From positions 1 through 64,000 of the forward strand of contig JAFLUM010000003.1 in the NCBI GenBank assembly GCA_022508805.1: 64,000 nt of DNA. The letters are read 5' to 3'. Under the pieces are notes generated by a model, which searched no databases, was not told the origin of the DNA, and worked only from the letters and a program-made list of their open reading frames with translations. This DNA is from Oscillospiraceae bacterium (GTDB lineage: Bacteria > Bacillota > Clostridia > Oscillospirales > Acutalibacteraceae). Of this stretch, positions 36,701 to 44,987 are shown piece after piece. A program made the position numbers and the translations under genes. Positions within the stretch are counted from its first letter, which is position 1. Every line of letters starts with the position of its first letter.

Positions 36701-37327
36701 CGCAGCCACAGCGTCCATATTGCACATTTCTTTAAGATCTTCATAATCCCAGATGTTGATTTTCTGGATTTCGTGTGAGGTACGGAAACCGTCGAAGAAG
36801 TTAAGGAAGGGAACTCTGCTCTCGATAGTTGCAAGGTGAGCAACAGCGCCAAGGTCCATAACCTCCTGAACGTTGCTTTCGGCAAGCATTGCAAAGCCTG
36901 TCTGACGGCAAGCGTAAACGTCGGAATGATCACCGAAAATATTCAGTGCGTGTGATGCCACACAGCGAGCTGAAACGTGGAAAACGCTGGGAAGAAGCTC
37001 ACCTGCAATCTTATACATATTGGGGATCATAAGAAGAAGTCCCTGCGAAGCCGTATAAGTGGTGGTGAGAGCACCTGCTGCAAGAGAACCGTGAACGGTA
37101 CCTGCCGCACCTGCCTCGGACTGCATCTCAGCAACGCGTACAGTCGTGCCGAAAATGTTTTTGCGACCCTGAGCGGACCACTGGTCAACATAGTCGGCCA
37201 TAGGGCTTGAGGGAGTGATGGGGTAAATACCGGCTACCTCAGTGAACGCGTACGACACGTGAGCAGCAGCCGTATTACCGTCCATAGTCTTGGAACTTCT
37301 GACTATGGGGGTCTTTTTTTCTGCCAT
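33764..37327 (-). CDS. nifJ: Pyruvate:ferredoxin (flavodoxin) oxidoreductase
   Basis: A 1187-residue single-chain PFOR: pyruvate + CoA + oxidised ferredoxin gives acetyl-CoA + CO2 + reduced ferredoxin. Domains in order: N-terminal pyruvate-binding part (IYPITPSSPMA), CoA and gamma domains, two [4Fe-4S] ferredoxin clusters (CAQCNKCSYVCP and CMGCGVCIGVCP), and the TPP domain with GDGWAYDIG and NTGGQASK. Extra Cys in GSCAGCAE bind the proximal cluster. AAGGAGG precedes the ATG. It supplies the ferredoxin used by the Hnd hydrogenase. Confidence 0.97.
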   Translation of the reverse strand: MAEKKTPIVRSSKTMDGNTAAAHVSYAFTEVAGIYPITPSSPMADYVDQWSAQGRKNIFGTTVRVAEMQSEAGAAGTVHGSLAAGALTTTYTASQGLLLMIPNMYKIAGELLPSVFHVSARCVASHALNIFGDHSDVYACRQTGFAMLAESNVQEVMDLGAVAHLATIESRVPFLNFFDGFRTSHEIQKINIWDYEDLKEMCNMDAVAAFRKRALNPEHPVMRGSHENGDIFFQHREACNSYYDAVPAIVENYMNKVNEKLGTDYKLFNYYGAPDAERVIVAMGSVCDVAEEVVDYLTAKGEKVGLLKVRLYRPFSAKKFCEAIPETAKKIAVLDRTKEPGSIGEPLFLDVIAALNEMGRAAKVCGGRYGLGSKDTPPSSIFAVYEHLNKETPERQFTMGINDDVTHLSLEEKPSPNTAAEGTIECKFWGLGGDGTVGANKDSIKIIGDHTDKYVQAYFQYDSKKTGGITVSHLRFGDKPIRSPYYINKADFVACHNPSYIEKGFRMVNDVKPGGIFLINCQWSADELSEKLNAETKQYIAKNNIQLYTVNAIDLAAQIGLGKRTNTVLQSAFFSLAKVLPPEEAIGYMKEKAQKFMKKGKEIVEMNEKAIDAGASAYVKIDVPADWAEAVDTKAAESENGPAKLVKMVDTIMKPVGKMDGDLLPVSAFVDHADGTFEQGASAYEKRGVAVMVPEWNAATCAQCNKCSYVCPHATIRPYALTADEVAAAPESATIVEKKGKGKGVYQYSLAVSPMDCMGCGVCIGVCPTDSLKMVPRESQDYKQDAFNYMVANVSVKEDLANNTVIGSQYKTPLLEFSGSCAGCAETSYARLITQLFGDRMYISNATGCSSIWGGPAATSPYTVDKNGHGPAWANSLFEDNAEHGYGMYLGQNAIRNRLIDKVTAIVDEGKAPADVIEAAKAYLDTVNDSEANKAASDNLVAALKGFDCGCEAKKDILDNAEYLSKKSIWIFGGDGWAYDIGFGGVDHVLASGEDVNIMVFDTEVYSNTGGQASKASNIGQVAQFAAAGKAVAKKSLAEIAMSYGYVYVAQIAMGADQNQTIKAITEAEAYHGPSIIIAYAPCEMHSIKGGMVNCQAEMKKAVDCGYWNMFRYNPALKAEGKNPFTIDSKEGTESYRDFIMNEARYSSLSRAFPERAEQLFTKAEDTAKARYTHLLRLKDLYAPEEN

Positions 37328-37356
37328 TTTTTATTTCCTCCTTGAGTGGATTGCTC

Positions 37357-37369
37357 GGTCAAAATGACC
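37357..37369. promoter_or_regulatory. Palindrome upstream of nifJ
   Basis: GGTCA-AAA-TGACC, perfect 5-bp arms, 30 bp before the nifJ start. It is a possible regulator site and does not match the Rex consensus. Confidence 0.35.
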
Positions 37370-37488
37370 TGCATATATATGTAATCATACGAAATATATG
37401 TTATCACTTTTAAGCGGATATGTAAATATATTTTAATTGGAAAATTGCGAAAATTTTGACGAATTTTTTATAAAATATCACCACAAAT

Positions 37489-37515
37489 ATACTGTGCTTA
37501 ACGAATACTGTGCTT
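37489..37515. repeat. 11-bp direct repeat upstream of the CNNM/CorC gene
   Basis: ATACTGTGCTT occurs at 37489-37499 and again at 37505-37515, a 16-bp period. The second copy runs into the -35 box. Confidence 0.6.
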
Positions 37516-37542
37516 GACTTAATGAATATTTTGTTATACAAT
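37514..37542 (+). promoter_or_regulatory. Promoter of the CNNM/CorC gene
   Basis: TTGACT at 37514-37519, spacer 17, TACAAT at 37537-37542. Confidence 0.6.
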
Positions 37543-37590
37543 ACACACTGATATCTTATTATAATATATTTTAAGGAGAGATTTTTCTTT

Positions 37591-38937
37591 ATGGACGCAG
37601 ACCCGGGGAGTATTATTTTAAAAATAGTAATCCTTTTTGTATTGATTTTTGTCAATGCGTTTTTCGCTATGTCGGAGATAGCCGTTATATCGCTTAACGA
37701 TAATAAAATTGATAAAATGGCGGAAGCCGGCAATAAAAAAGCAAAGCAGATCAAAAAACTGACCGAAAGCACCAGCGCTTTCCTGTCAACCATACAAATA
37801 GGCGTCACACTTGCAGGATTTTTGACGTCGGCGACCGCCGCTCAATCCTTTGCAGTACTGCTCACTGATGCACTTGCAAAAACAGCCCTTGTGGACGTTA
37901 TTCCCGTAGGAATCGTCAGCGGAGCTTCCACAGTGGTCATTACGCTGATAATGTCGTATTTTTCACTTGTGTTAGGCGAGCTTGTTCCCAAAAAGATAGC
38001 AATGCAAAAGTCTGAAAAAGTCTCTTTTGCCGTTGCTCCCGTACTTCTGTTTACGGCACGCGTTACACGACCGGCAGTAAAGCTTTTGTCCCTTTCAACT
38101 AACGGGATTTTAAGACTTATCGGTATCGATCCCCACGCTGACGAAGAAACACTGACTGAAGAAGAAATTCGTATGATGGTCGACGTAGGCGGCGAACAGG
38201 GCGTTATCGAGGACGTTCAAAAAGAGATGATAGACAACATCTTTGAGTTTGACGATATGGACGTGGGCGATATTATGACTCACAGAACGGATATGGTCTG
38301 CATAGACGCCAGAGAGGGTCTGTCGGATGCGATAAAGCTCTCAATAGATAACGGAGTTTCAAGAATTCCCGTTTATGAGGAGGATCCCGACAATATAATC
38401 GGCATAATTTATGTTAAGGATTTCCTTAAATATGTCGGTTCTCCGCTGCCTAAATCCAAATCCATAAAGGATTTAATGCGTGAGGCATATTACGTTCCCG
38501 AGACAAAGCGCTGCGGCGAAATGTTCTCCGAGATGACCGAAAAGCACATACAAATGGCAGTTGTCGTCGATGAATACGGTGGAACGGCGGGTATCGTTAC
38601 CCTCGAGGACATTCTTGAGGCAATAGTTGGCAATATTCAGGACGAATATGACCAGGAATCCGATGAAATTTCAATTATCGACGATAAAACCTTTACAATA
38701 GACGGTATAACCGATATTGAAGAGGTCGAGGAATTAACCGGGAAAACTTTCCCCGATGGCGATTACGACACCTTGGGCGGATATATCATCAGCGTGCTGG
38801 GCTTTTTGCCGCAGGACGGCGAGCTGAATGAGGTGACCTTTGAGAATATCAAATTTACCGTTCTCAACGTTGAGGAACGCCGCATAGGCAAGGTCAAGGT
38901 CGAGATACTTCCCGATATTTCGGACGGAAAGAAATGA
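37591..38937 (+). CDS. CNNM/CorC-type (HlyC family) transporter-like protein
   Basis: 448 residues. The N-terminal DUF21/CNNM membrane domain has about four helices (ILFVLIFVNAFFAMSEIAV and others), followed by two CBS domains (DIMTHRTDMVCID to VVVDEYGGTAGIVTLEDILE) and a C-terminal CorC_HlyC domain. Bacterial members are linked to Mg2+ or Co2+ homeostasis; the old name hemolysin is misleading. AAGGAGAG precedes the ATG. It is monocistronic with its own terminator. Confidence 0.9.
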   Translation: MDADPGSIILKIVILFVLIFVNAFFAMSEIAVISLNDNKIDKMAEAGNKKAKQIKKLTESTSAFLSTIQIGVTLAGFLTSATAAQSFAVLLTDALAKTALVDVIPVGIVSGASTVVITLIMSYFSLVLGELVPKKIAMQKSEKVSFAVAPVLLFTARVTRPAVKLLSLSTNGILRLIGIDPHADEETLTEEEIRMMVDVGGEQGVIEDVQKEMIDNIFEFDDMDVGDIMTHRTDMVCIDAREGLSDAIKLSIDNGVSRIPVYEEDPDNIIGIIYVKDFLKYVGSPLPKSKSIKDLMREAYYVPETKRCGEMFSEMTEKHIQMAVVVDEYGGTAGIVTLEDILEAIVGNIQDEYDQESDEISIIDDKTFTIDGITDIEEVEELTGKTFPDGDYDTLGGYIISVLGFLPQDGELNEVTFENIKFTVLNVEERRIGKVKVEILPDISDGKK

Positions 38938-38944
38938 TAAATCA

Positions 38945-38970
38945 AAAACCGACCCCACAAGGTCGGTTTT
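38945..38970 (+). terminator. Intrinsic terminator
   Basis: AAAACCGACC (38945-38954) and GGTCGGTTTT (38961-38970), perfect 10-bp stem. Confidence 0.85.
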
Positions 38971-39002
38971 CTGTTAGATAAAACGAAAGGGGCACAGAAC
39001 GG

Positions 39003-39611
39003 ATGAATAAATCCAATTATCAAATTCAGCTTGACCGTATAATATCCGAGCTTGACGGCATACCGTCGCTGCTGCTCCATAGCTGCTGTGCTCCCTGCAG
39101 CAGCTACTGTATAGAATATCTGTCGCAGTATTTTAATATCACCGTGTTTTATTATAATCCGAACATCTATCCCGAAGAGGAATATCAGCACCGTAAGGCG
39201 GAACAGAAAAGACTTATCAGCGAAATGAAAACGAAATATCCCGTAAAAATGCTTGACTGCGATTTTGAAAGCGAAGCGTTTTATAACGCAGTCAATGGAC
39301 TTGAAAGTTGCCGTGAGGGAGGGGAGCGGTGCTTTGCCTGTTACCGTTTGCGCTTACAAAAAACGGCTCAAGCGGCTAAAAACGGAAGTTTTGACTTTTT
39401 CACGACAACTCTTACCATAAGTCCGCTGAAAAACGCTCAGAAAATTAACGGGATAGGCGAGGAGTTGGGCGAAAAATACGGCGTACCGTTTTTACCGTCG
39501 GATTTCAAAAAGAAAAACGGATATAAACGCTCCATTGAGCTCAGCCGAGAATTTTCACTTTACCGCCAAAATTACTGCGGCTGTGTTTTCTCGCAGAATA
39601 CAAAAGAATGA
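39003..39611 (+). CDS. queH: Epoxyqueuosine reductase QueH
   Basis: A 202-residue enzyme for the last step of queuosine synthesis, the non-orthologous replacement of QueG. Diagnostic Cys clusters are present: HSCCAPCSSYC near residue 27, ERCFACYRLR in the middle and YCGC at the end, which ligate an [4Fe-4S] cluster and a second metal. No PreQ1 riboswitch is seen in the short upstream gap, which is filled by a terminator. It is transcribed alone. Confidence 0.93.
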   Translation: MNKSNYQIQLDRIISELDGIPSLLLHSCCAPCSSYCIEYLSQYFNITVFYYNPNIYPEEEYQHRKAEQKRLISEMKTKYPVKMLDCDFESEAFYNAVNGLESCREGGERCFACYRLRLQKTAQAAKNGSFDFFTTTLTISPLKNAQKINGIGEELGEKYGVPFLPSDFKKKNGYKRSIELSREFSLYRQNYCGCVFSQNTKE

Positions 39612-39628
39612 TGAATTTTTTTAACTGC

Positions 39629-39657
39629 TCCCGCCTTACTTAGGCGGGATTTTTTTA
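39629..39657. terminator. Terminator between convergent genes
   Basis: CCCGCCT (39630-39636) and AGGCGGG (39642-39648), followed by a long T-run. Confidence 0.85.
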
Positions 39658-41115
39658 CAACTGTACGGTTTTGGTGGCAATAGCATCCCGAAAAGCCCTG
39701 TCGTGCTCAACAAAAATCATTGTCGGCATAAATTCTTTTAAAAGTCCTTCAATTTGCATACGGGAATAGACGTCAATAAAATTCAGCGGTTCATCCCACA
39801 CATATATGTGCGCCTGTTCACAAAGACTTTTTGCAATCAATACCTTTTTCTTCTGTCCGCCCGAAAAGTCGCTAATGTCCTTCTCAAACTGTACGCGTTC
39901 AAAGTCCATTTTCCGCAAAATCGCTTTAAACAGACTTTCATCTATACGGTTTTCCTCCGAGTAGTCGGACAGCGTTCCTTTCAAATGTGCGGTATCCTGC
40001 GGTACATATGAGATGACAAGCCCCGAGCCTGTAGAAACCGTGCCGGTATGCTCTAACTGTTCCCCAATCAACAGTTTGAGCAAACTGCTTTTGCCGCTGC
40101 CGTTTCTGCCGTCCAGTACGACACGGTCACCGCGACGTACCGTAAATGATGTAGGCTTGCATATTGTCCTACCGTCATAACAGACCGCAACATCGGAAAA
40201 AGTGGCAAGCGTGTCGGTGTGGTATATCAGCGGTGAAATCTTTAGGCTTTCAGCCGTTTCGATGTTCTTAAGCAGCCCCGATTTTTGTTCAATTGCCTGT
40301 TGCTGTCTCGCTTCAATGGATTTTGACCGCTTCATCATTTTTGCGGATTTGTGCCCGATATAGCCTTTATCAAAGGCTCCTGCTTTTGACGCTTCTACGC
40401 GATCAGACCATACCGCCGTGCGTCTTGCCGATTGCTTCAACCGTTTTATATCCTTTTGCAAACGCTCATTTTGTGTAAGCTCAAATTCCTGTTGCCTTTC
40501 AAAATTCTCCATCCAAGAGGAAAAATTCCCGCTTTGCACTTCGATATTTGCCCTGTTTATGGATAGAATGTGGTCAACACAGCCGTCTAAGAAACGGCGG
40601 TCGTGCGAGACCAATATAAAACCTTTTTTCTTATTAAGATACGCCGACACCATTTCTCTTGCCCCTATATCCAAATGGTTTGTAGGTTCGTCAATTAACA
40701 GAAAATGTCCCTCATTCAGGAAAAGTGCGGCAAGCAATACCTTTGTCTGCTCTCCGTTGGAAAGTGTATCAAACGGGCGCCAAAGTACGTCGGAATTTAC
40801 CTCAAGATATGACAGTTCACGCATCAACTCCCATTCTTCTGCAAGAGGACAAATCTCCGACAAAATATCTTGTGTCAGTCTGCTTTTATCCTCGACAGGA
40901 TAAGGAAAATAGTCAAACTGTACGGATGATGCGATATTTCCCGCGTATTCATATTTCCCCAGCAAGAGATTCAGAAAAGTGGTTTTTCCTCTGCCGTTTC
41001 TGCCCACAAAACCAAGCTTCCAATCGGTATCCATCTGAAAGCTTACATCCTCAAAAATATTATCGTAGCTTGAAGGATATGAAAATGTAAGGCTTTCAAC
41101 TTTAATCAGTGACAT
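39655..41115 (-). CDS. ABC-F ribosomal protection protein (Lsa/CplR type)
   Basis: 486 residues, two ATPase domains and no membrane segment. Walker A motifs are GRNGRGKTT and GRNGSGKSS, signatures LSNGEQTK and FSGGQKKK, Walker B LLIDEPTNHLD and VWDEPLNFID. The inter-domain linker is rich in basic and coiled-coil sequence. The N-terminus (MSLIKVESLTFSYPSSYDNIF) closely resembles Lsa/CplR proteins, which dislodge lincosamides, pleuromutilins and streptogramin A from the ribosome. The resistance spectrum cannot be read from sequence. The ATG at 41115 has AAGGAG upstream. A leader peptide and attenuator precede it. Confidence 0.87.
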   Translation of the reverse strand: MSLIKVESLTFSYPSSYDNIFEDVSFQMDTDWKLGFVGRNGRGKTTFLNLLLGKYEYAGNIASSVQFDYFPYPVEDKSRLTQDILSEICPLAEEWELMRELSYLEVNSDVLWRPFDTLSNGEQTKVLLAALFLNEGHFLLIDEPTNHLDIGAREMVSAYLNKKKGFILVSHDRRFLDGCVDHILSINRANIEVQSGNFSSWMENFERQQEFELTQNERLQKDIKRLKQSARRTAVWSDRVEASKAGAFDKGYIGHKSAKMMKRSKSIEARQQQAIEQKSGLLKNIETAESLKISPLIYHTDTLATFSDVAVCYDGRTICKPTSFTVRRGDRVVLDGRNGSGKSSLLKLLIGEQLEHTGTVSTGSGLVISYVPQDTAHLKGTLSDYSEENRIDESLFKAILRKMDFERVQFEKDISDFSGGQKKKVLIAKSLCEQAHIYVWDEPLNFIDVYSRMQIEGLLKEFMPTMIFVEHDRAFRDAIATKTVQL

Positions 41116-41139
41116 AAAATTATCTCCTTTTCTCAGAAC

Positions 41140-41178
41140 ATAAAATAAGAGCTGCAAGAAAGTCAATTCTTGCAGCTC
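41140..41178 (-). terminator. Attenuator terminator of the ABC-F leader
   Basis: On the minus strand GAGCTGCAAGAA (41178-41167), loop TTGACT, TTCTTGCAGCTC (41160-41149), then TTATTTTAT. It stands 25 bp before the ABC-F start codon, so it would stop transcription unless opened. Confidence 0.85.
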
Positions 41179-41323
41179 GCCATAGCATAACCGTACCGCT
41201 ACATAAATGTAAGCAGTAAACTATATATGAGTGAATAGACTTATAACTTTCTTGCAATGGGCGCAATAACACCGTAAAAACACGGAATTACTGCATATTC
41301 AAAATTTATTTGCAAGAAAAGTT
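41153..41323 (-). promoter_or_regulatory. Ribosome-mediated attenuator (mutually exclusive RNA stems)
   Basis: Segment 1 (41323-41310, AACTTTTCTTGCAA, inside the leader peptide) pairs with segment 2 (41257-41245, TTGCAAGAAAGTT) except for one extra T. The core of segment 2 (41256-41246) is also perfectly complementary over 11 bp to segment 4 (41163-41153, ACTTTCTTGCA), which is part of the terminator. A ribosome stalled on the leader would cover segment 1, free segment 2 to take segment 4, and open the terminator. Confidence 0.8.
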
Positions 41324-41329
41324 AATCAT
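41306..41329 (-). CDS. Leader peptide of the ABC-F gene (MINFSCK)
   Basis: A 7-codon ORF, ATG at 41329 and TAA ending at 41306. A strong Shine-Dalgarno sequence (AAGAGGTGG, ending at 41334) precedes it. It lies directly after the promoter and contains attenuator segment 1. It is comparable in position to the leader peptides of known antibiotic-inducible ABC-F genes. Confidence 0.75.
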   Translation of the reverse strand: MINFSCK

Positions 41330-41361
41330 CTTTCCACCTCTTTCAAATTAATACAAAACAA

Positions 41362-41390
41362 AGTATATCACAAGTGTTTAAAGTAATCAA
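41362..41390 (-). promoter_or_regulatory. ABC-F promoter
   Basis: TTGATT (41390-41385), spacer 17, TATACT (41367-41362), about 35 bp before the leader peptide start. Confidence 0.7.
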
Positions 41391-41431
41391 GTGCTATGTT
41401 ACGTTCCTTTAAATACCGCTAAAAAGGAGCA

Positions 41432-42904
41432 TTAAGAGTCCTGCTTCTCCTGTGCCTTTTTCATAGCCTCACGCTGCTTAAGGACTTGTTCGTGAACATC
41501 TTCCATTGTTTTGCCCGTGAGCTTATAAAAGAAGAACGGCAGACCCGCGAGCAGCATCATAAGACCATGGAATATAGTATAGAAGAACAGCATTGCAATC
41601 TTTGTATATGTAGACTGTTCGGGATAAACGCCCTCAACAGGCTGCATATACTTAATGATCGAATCTTCACCCAGCAGGATAAGAGGAGAGAGAACAGATG
41701 CGATGGTACCGCTTATAGTAGTGCCGATACCAAGCACGAACGGTAAACTTGCGTCAAGACGTTTGCCGGTTTTAAGCTCAATATCCTCGAGAACATCTGC
41801 TTGGAACATTGACGGCAGCAGGTTAGAGGCGCCAAACTGAAGTCCGATAAGAAACAGTGCTGCTATGAATATTATCTGCAAAACTGATGATTCAGATTTA
41901 AAGTATGCATATCCAACAGCAAAAGCCAATACGTTTGCGCATATGGAATAAATACCGGATGCAATATAAAGCTGTTTTGAGTTGAACTTTTTAAGAAGTG
42001 CATTGATAATAAGCATTCCTACTGCAGTACCGATGCCCGTGGGCAGACCGAAGAAAAGAAATTTATCAGATCCGCCGAGGAGCGCTGCCGCAAGGAAAAC
42101 ACCCATATAGTTGGCTATTTGACGGAAATTCTTTAAAAAGTCGCTGATAAGAATGACCCATGTCCACTTGTTGGAAAGAATATCGATGAAGCCCAGCAGG
42201 GGATTTTGTCTCTTGTCGGCATAAACAACGCGTTCTCTTACAGCCCGCATACCGATAAGCATCGTGATAGCGCCGACAACTGCGCAAATCGCCGCACCGA
42301 TTATGTATTCCACCTGTTCTTTATTTATTCCCGAGTCGGTTTTCTTGATATACGCATCAAGTATCAAGCCTATTACCAATACGACTACAAGCGGAGCGGA
42401 ATTACCTACGGCGCTGGCGATAGAGCGGAATGAGATGACCTGATCGCGTTCGCGTTTATTGGGAGTCATGACAAGTGCGATCTTATTGAATACGTCGCCA
42501 AAACTTGTGGATATCGCATACATAATACCGATTGCGACAATGTAGATGAAAAGAACAGTGGTGGGAAGTCCCGTGGGAGCAACAAACGTAAGAACTGTTG
42601 CAACCGCCATAGGCAGAGCGATGAATATTCCCAACGGACGGAACTTGCCCTTTTTGGATGGCTTGTGACCGTCTATATACATAGTTACAAAGAAACTTAT
42701 AACAAAGCCCGAGATTGAGAGGATTCCGTTATAAAGCGAAATCGTTTCCTTTTCCAGTACAAGTACATTGACAAGATATGCGTTTTTGTAGCTTGCGACC
42801 ATACCCGTCATTGTTGTATAGAAAAAAACTGCCATCAAGTAGAGAACGAATTCGTTTTTTCTCACGTGTTTTTCATTTTGCTGAGCTAAAATAGTACTTT
42901 CCAA
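41432..42904 (-). CDS. MFS transporter
   Basis: About 490 residues with 12 predicted membrane helices and a cytoplasmic loop containing MTPNKRERDQVISFRS (the family's loop 2-3 type motif). The C-terminal tail is charged. The start is a TTG at 42904 with AGGGG at 42915-42919; upstream in-frame codons lack a Shine-Dalgarno sequence. The substrate is unknown; the sequence looks closer to glycoside/pentoside/hexuronide-type or sugar permeases than to drug efflux pumps. It is not obviously linked to the ABC-F gene, which has its own promoter. Confidence 0.78.
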   Translation of the reverse strand: MESTILAQQNEKHVRKNEFVLYLMAVFFYTTMTGMVASYKNAYLVNVLVLEKETISLYNGILSISGFVISFFVTMYIDGHKPSKKGKFRPLGIFIALPMAVATVLTFVAPTGLPTTVLFIYIVAIGIMYAISTSFGDVFNKIALVMTPNKRERDQVISFRSIASAVGNSAPLVVVLVIGLILDAYIKKTDSGINKEQVEYIIGAAICAVVGAITMLIGMRAVRERVVYADKRQNPLLGFIDILSNKWTWVILISDFLKNFRQIANYMGVFLAAALLGGSDKFLFFGLPTGIGTAVGMLIINALLKKFNSKQLYIASGIYSICANVLAFAVGYAYFKSESSVLQIIFIAALFLIGLQFGASNLLPSMFQADVLEDIELKTGKRLDASLPFVLGIGTTISGTIASVLSPLILLGEDSIIKYMQPVEGVYPEQSTYTKIAMLFFYTIFHGLMMLLAGLPFFFYKLTGKTMEDVHEQVLKQREAMKKAQEKQDS

Positions 42905-43013
42905 AACATCACTTCCCCTAAAATTTATAATGATTGAACAAAAAAATCGCTTCAATCAAATATATATTATATATTATCACACAAATATCACTTGCGCAAT
43001 ATCAAATTCAATC

Positions 43014-43685
43014 TTATTGTTTATGTGCAGTAAGCTTATATATCGGCATACCCATTTCTACAAATTTTTGCTCGTATTCCGTTACAATATTGTCCCCGTT
43101 ATCATCACTGTGCAGGTCAAGAGATATGTCGGAAAGAGTGAATCCGTTTTGAGAAAAGCTTTCAAGGGAATATTCAAAAAATTTACGGTTGTCGGTTTTC
43201 TGAGTAATAAATCCGCCGTCACATAAAAGCATTTTATAGATTTCAAGGAACGCGGGGCTTGTGAGTCTGTGTTTTTCCTGCTTTGCTTTGGGGTACGGTG
43301 TGCTGAAGTTGAGATATATTTCCGCAACACTGTTTTCCCTTATAAAAAAGGGTAAGTATTCTGCCTTCATCTCAAGAAAACGGATATTAGGAATATTTTC
43401 GAGTATGACCCTTTCGCACGCTTCCACAAGCACTCCGCGTACACATTCTACCGCGAGAATGTTTTTATGGGGATTTCTCTTTGCATATTCGCACACAAAC
43501 TGTCCCTTGCCGCAGCCTATTTCTAAAACTAGAGGATTTGACCTACCGAAAATACCGTCAATATCAAAATAATTATCTCCGCCTTGGACCTCGCTGAAAT
43601 TAAGCGACGGCAGATTGTATTCTATTCTCAATGCACTGCAGGCTTCACGCCGTGCTTCAAGATTATTTATTCTTCTCAATCTCAC
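43014..43685 (-). CDS. trmB: tRNA (guanine-N7-)-methyltransferase
   Basis: 223 residues; methylates G46 in the tRNA variable loop. SAM site LEIGCGKGQFV, then ECVRG, and the PYPKAKQEKHRL motif (family PWPKxxHxKRR). It ends TEYEQKFVEMGMPIYKL. The start is a GTG at 43685 with AGGTGA upstream. A hairpin separates it from the U32 gene. Confidence 0.92.
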   Translation of the reverse strand: MRLRRINNLEARREACSALRIEYNLPSLNFSEVQGGDNYFDIDGIFGRSNPLVLEIGCGKGQFVCEYAKRNPHKNILAVECVRGVLVEACERVILENIPNIRFLEMKAEYLPFFIRENSVAEIYLNFSTPYPKAKQEKHRLTSPAFLEIYKMLLCDGGFITQKTDNRKFFEYSLESFSQNGFTLSDISLDLHSDDNGDNIVTEYEQKFVEMGMPIYKLTAHKQ

Positions 43686-43714
43686 AAAATCACCTGAATT
43701 TTACTTATAAAGCA

Positions 43715-43741
43715 ACAGCGGAACGTTTTATATTCCGCTGT
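43715..43741 (-). terminator. Terminator-like hairpin
   Basis: ACAGCGGAA (43715-43723) and TTCCGCTGT (43733-43741), perfect 9-bp stem after the U32 gene. The T-run is weak. Confidence 0.55.
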
Positions 43742-43751
43742 CAAATTATAT

Positions 43752-44972
43752 CTATTTTTCTTTTCTTAAAAGTGTACCTTTGGGGAAATTAAGGTCACTT
43801 TTGATTTTTAAAGTCATCATCGGGTGGGGGACGGCGTCAATTTCGTTCCCGTCCGCGTCAAAAAGTTCAACCGCCGTAAAAGTCATCGGCTTGCAACCGG
43901 GCATCAGGGCGTCAAGCTCATCGCCTTTATAAAACTTGTTGCGCTGTTCGGCTATGATATATCCGTCTTTACATTCTTTAACCGCCGCGACCACGTCGTA
44001 ATGGCGCTTGTAACCGCCCTCAAGGCTTATTTGCGCATTTTCATTGGGATGACCGAAATAAAATCCTGTGCAGTATTCGCGGTAGCTTATCTTATAGCAC
44101 TCGTCGATCGCCCACTGCGGAGTCTTATATTCAGGAACGGGATTTTTTATGTATCCGTCAATAGCCGCCCTGTAAGCGTTTGTTATGACCGCCGCGTAAT
44201 AGGCGGATTTTGCTCTACCCTCGATTTTGAAACTGCTTATTCCCGCATTTACAAGCTCGGGGATATGCTCGATCATACACATATCCTTTGAATTTAGTAT
44301 GTATGTTCCCTCTTTACTGTCGTCAATTGGGAAATACATACCGTCGCGCTTGACTTCCATCAGTGCGTATTCCCAGCGGCAAGGCTGAGCGCATTCGCCG
44401 CGGTTGGCGTCACGGTCAACAAGATAGTTTGATAAAAGACATCTGCCTGAGAACGATACACACATGGCACCGTGTACAAAGCATTCAATTTCCAACTCTT
44501 TAGGCGTTTTTGCACGTATTTCGGCAATTTCCGAAAGGGAAAGCTCACGTGCCATAACAACGCGTGAGGCTCCCATATTATAAAATTCATTTGCGGTGAC
44601 GTAATTAACTATTCCCGCCTGCGTGGAGATGTGCACGGGTATTTTGGGGGCGTGTTTTTTGCACAGTGACAAAACTCCTATGTCCGCCACGATAAAGGCA
44701 TCAACTCCGATGTCCTGCCAGCGTTCAAGGTAAGAGGGGAGTACATCCGCTTCACCGTTTCTGGGAAGAGTGTTGCAGGCGAGATATACTTTCACTCCTC
44801 TTTCATGACACAGCTTTACCGCCTCGGTAAGTCCCTCGAAATCGAAGTTTTGCGGGGCAGCACGCATGGAAAAGGTATCGCCGCCCAAATATACTGCGTC
44901 TGCACCGAACATCAGGGCGGCCTCAAGACGTTCGCGGTCGCCCGCCGGAGATAACAATTCGGGTATTATCAT
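43752..44972 (-). CDS. Peptidase U32 family protein
   Basis: 406 residues. It starts MIIPELLSPAGDRERLEAAL and has the U32 signature with Cys residues (ECFVHGAMCVSFSGRC and ECAQPCRW). Members of the family include proteases and the tRNA/rRNA hydroxylases TrhP and RlhA, so a role in RNA hydroxylation is at least as likely as proteolysis. The start is the ATG at 44972 with GGAG upstream; a TTG at 44984 is in frame. It follows mltG by 15 bp. Confidence 0.85.
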   Translation of the reverse strand: MIIPELLSPAGDRERLEAALMFGADAVYLGGDTFSMRAAPQNFDFEGLTEAVKLCHERGVKVYLACNTLPRNGEADVLPSYLERWQDIGVDAFIVADIGVLSLCKKHAPKIPVHISTQAGIVNYVTANEFYNMGASRVVMARELSLSEIAEIRAKTPKELEIECFVHGAMCVSFSGRCLLSNYLVDRDANRGECAQPCRWEYALMEVKRDGMYFPIDDSKEGTYILNSKDMCMIEHIPELVNAGISSFKIEGRAKSAYYAAVITNAYRAAIDGYIKNPVPEYKTPQWAIDECYKISYREYCTGFYFGHPNENAQISLEGGYKRHYDVVAAVKECKDGYIIAEQRNKFYKGDELDALMPGCKPMTFTAVELFDADGNEIDAVPHPMMTLKIKSDLNFPKGTLLRKEK

Positions 44973-44987
44973 AAATTGCTCCAAAAA

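Noticed and set aside
37328-37590. Rex operator in front of nifJ
   Set aside because: The only palindrome (GGTCA-AAA-TGACC) does not fit the Rex consensus, so no regulator is assigned.
38938-39002. PreQ1 riboswitch upstream of queH
   Set aside because: The gap holds only the terminator of the previous gene and a Shine-Dalgarno sequence.
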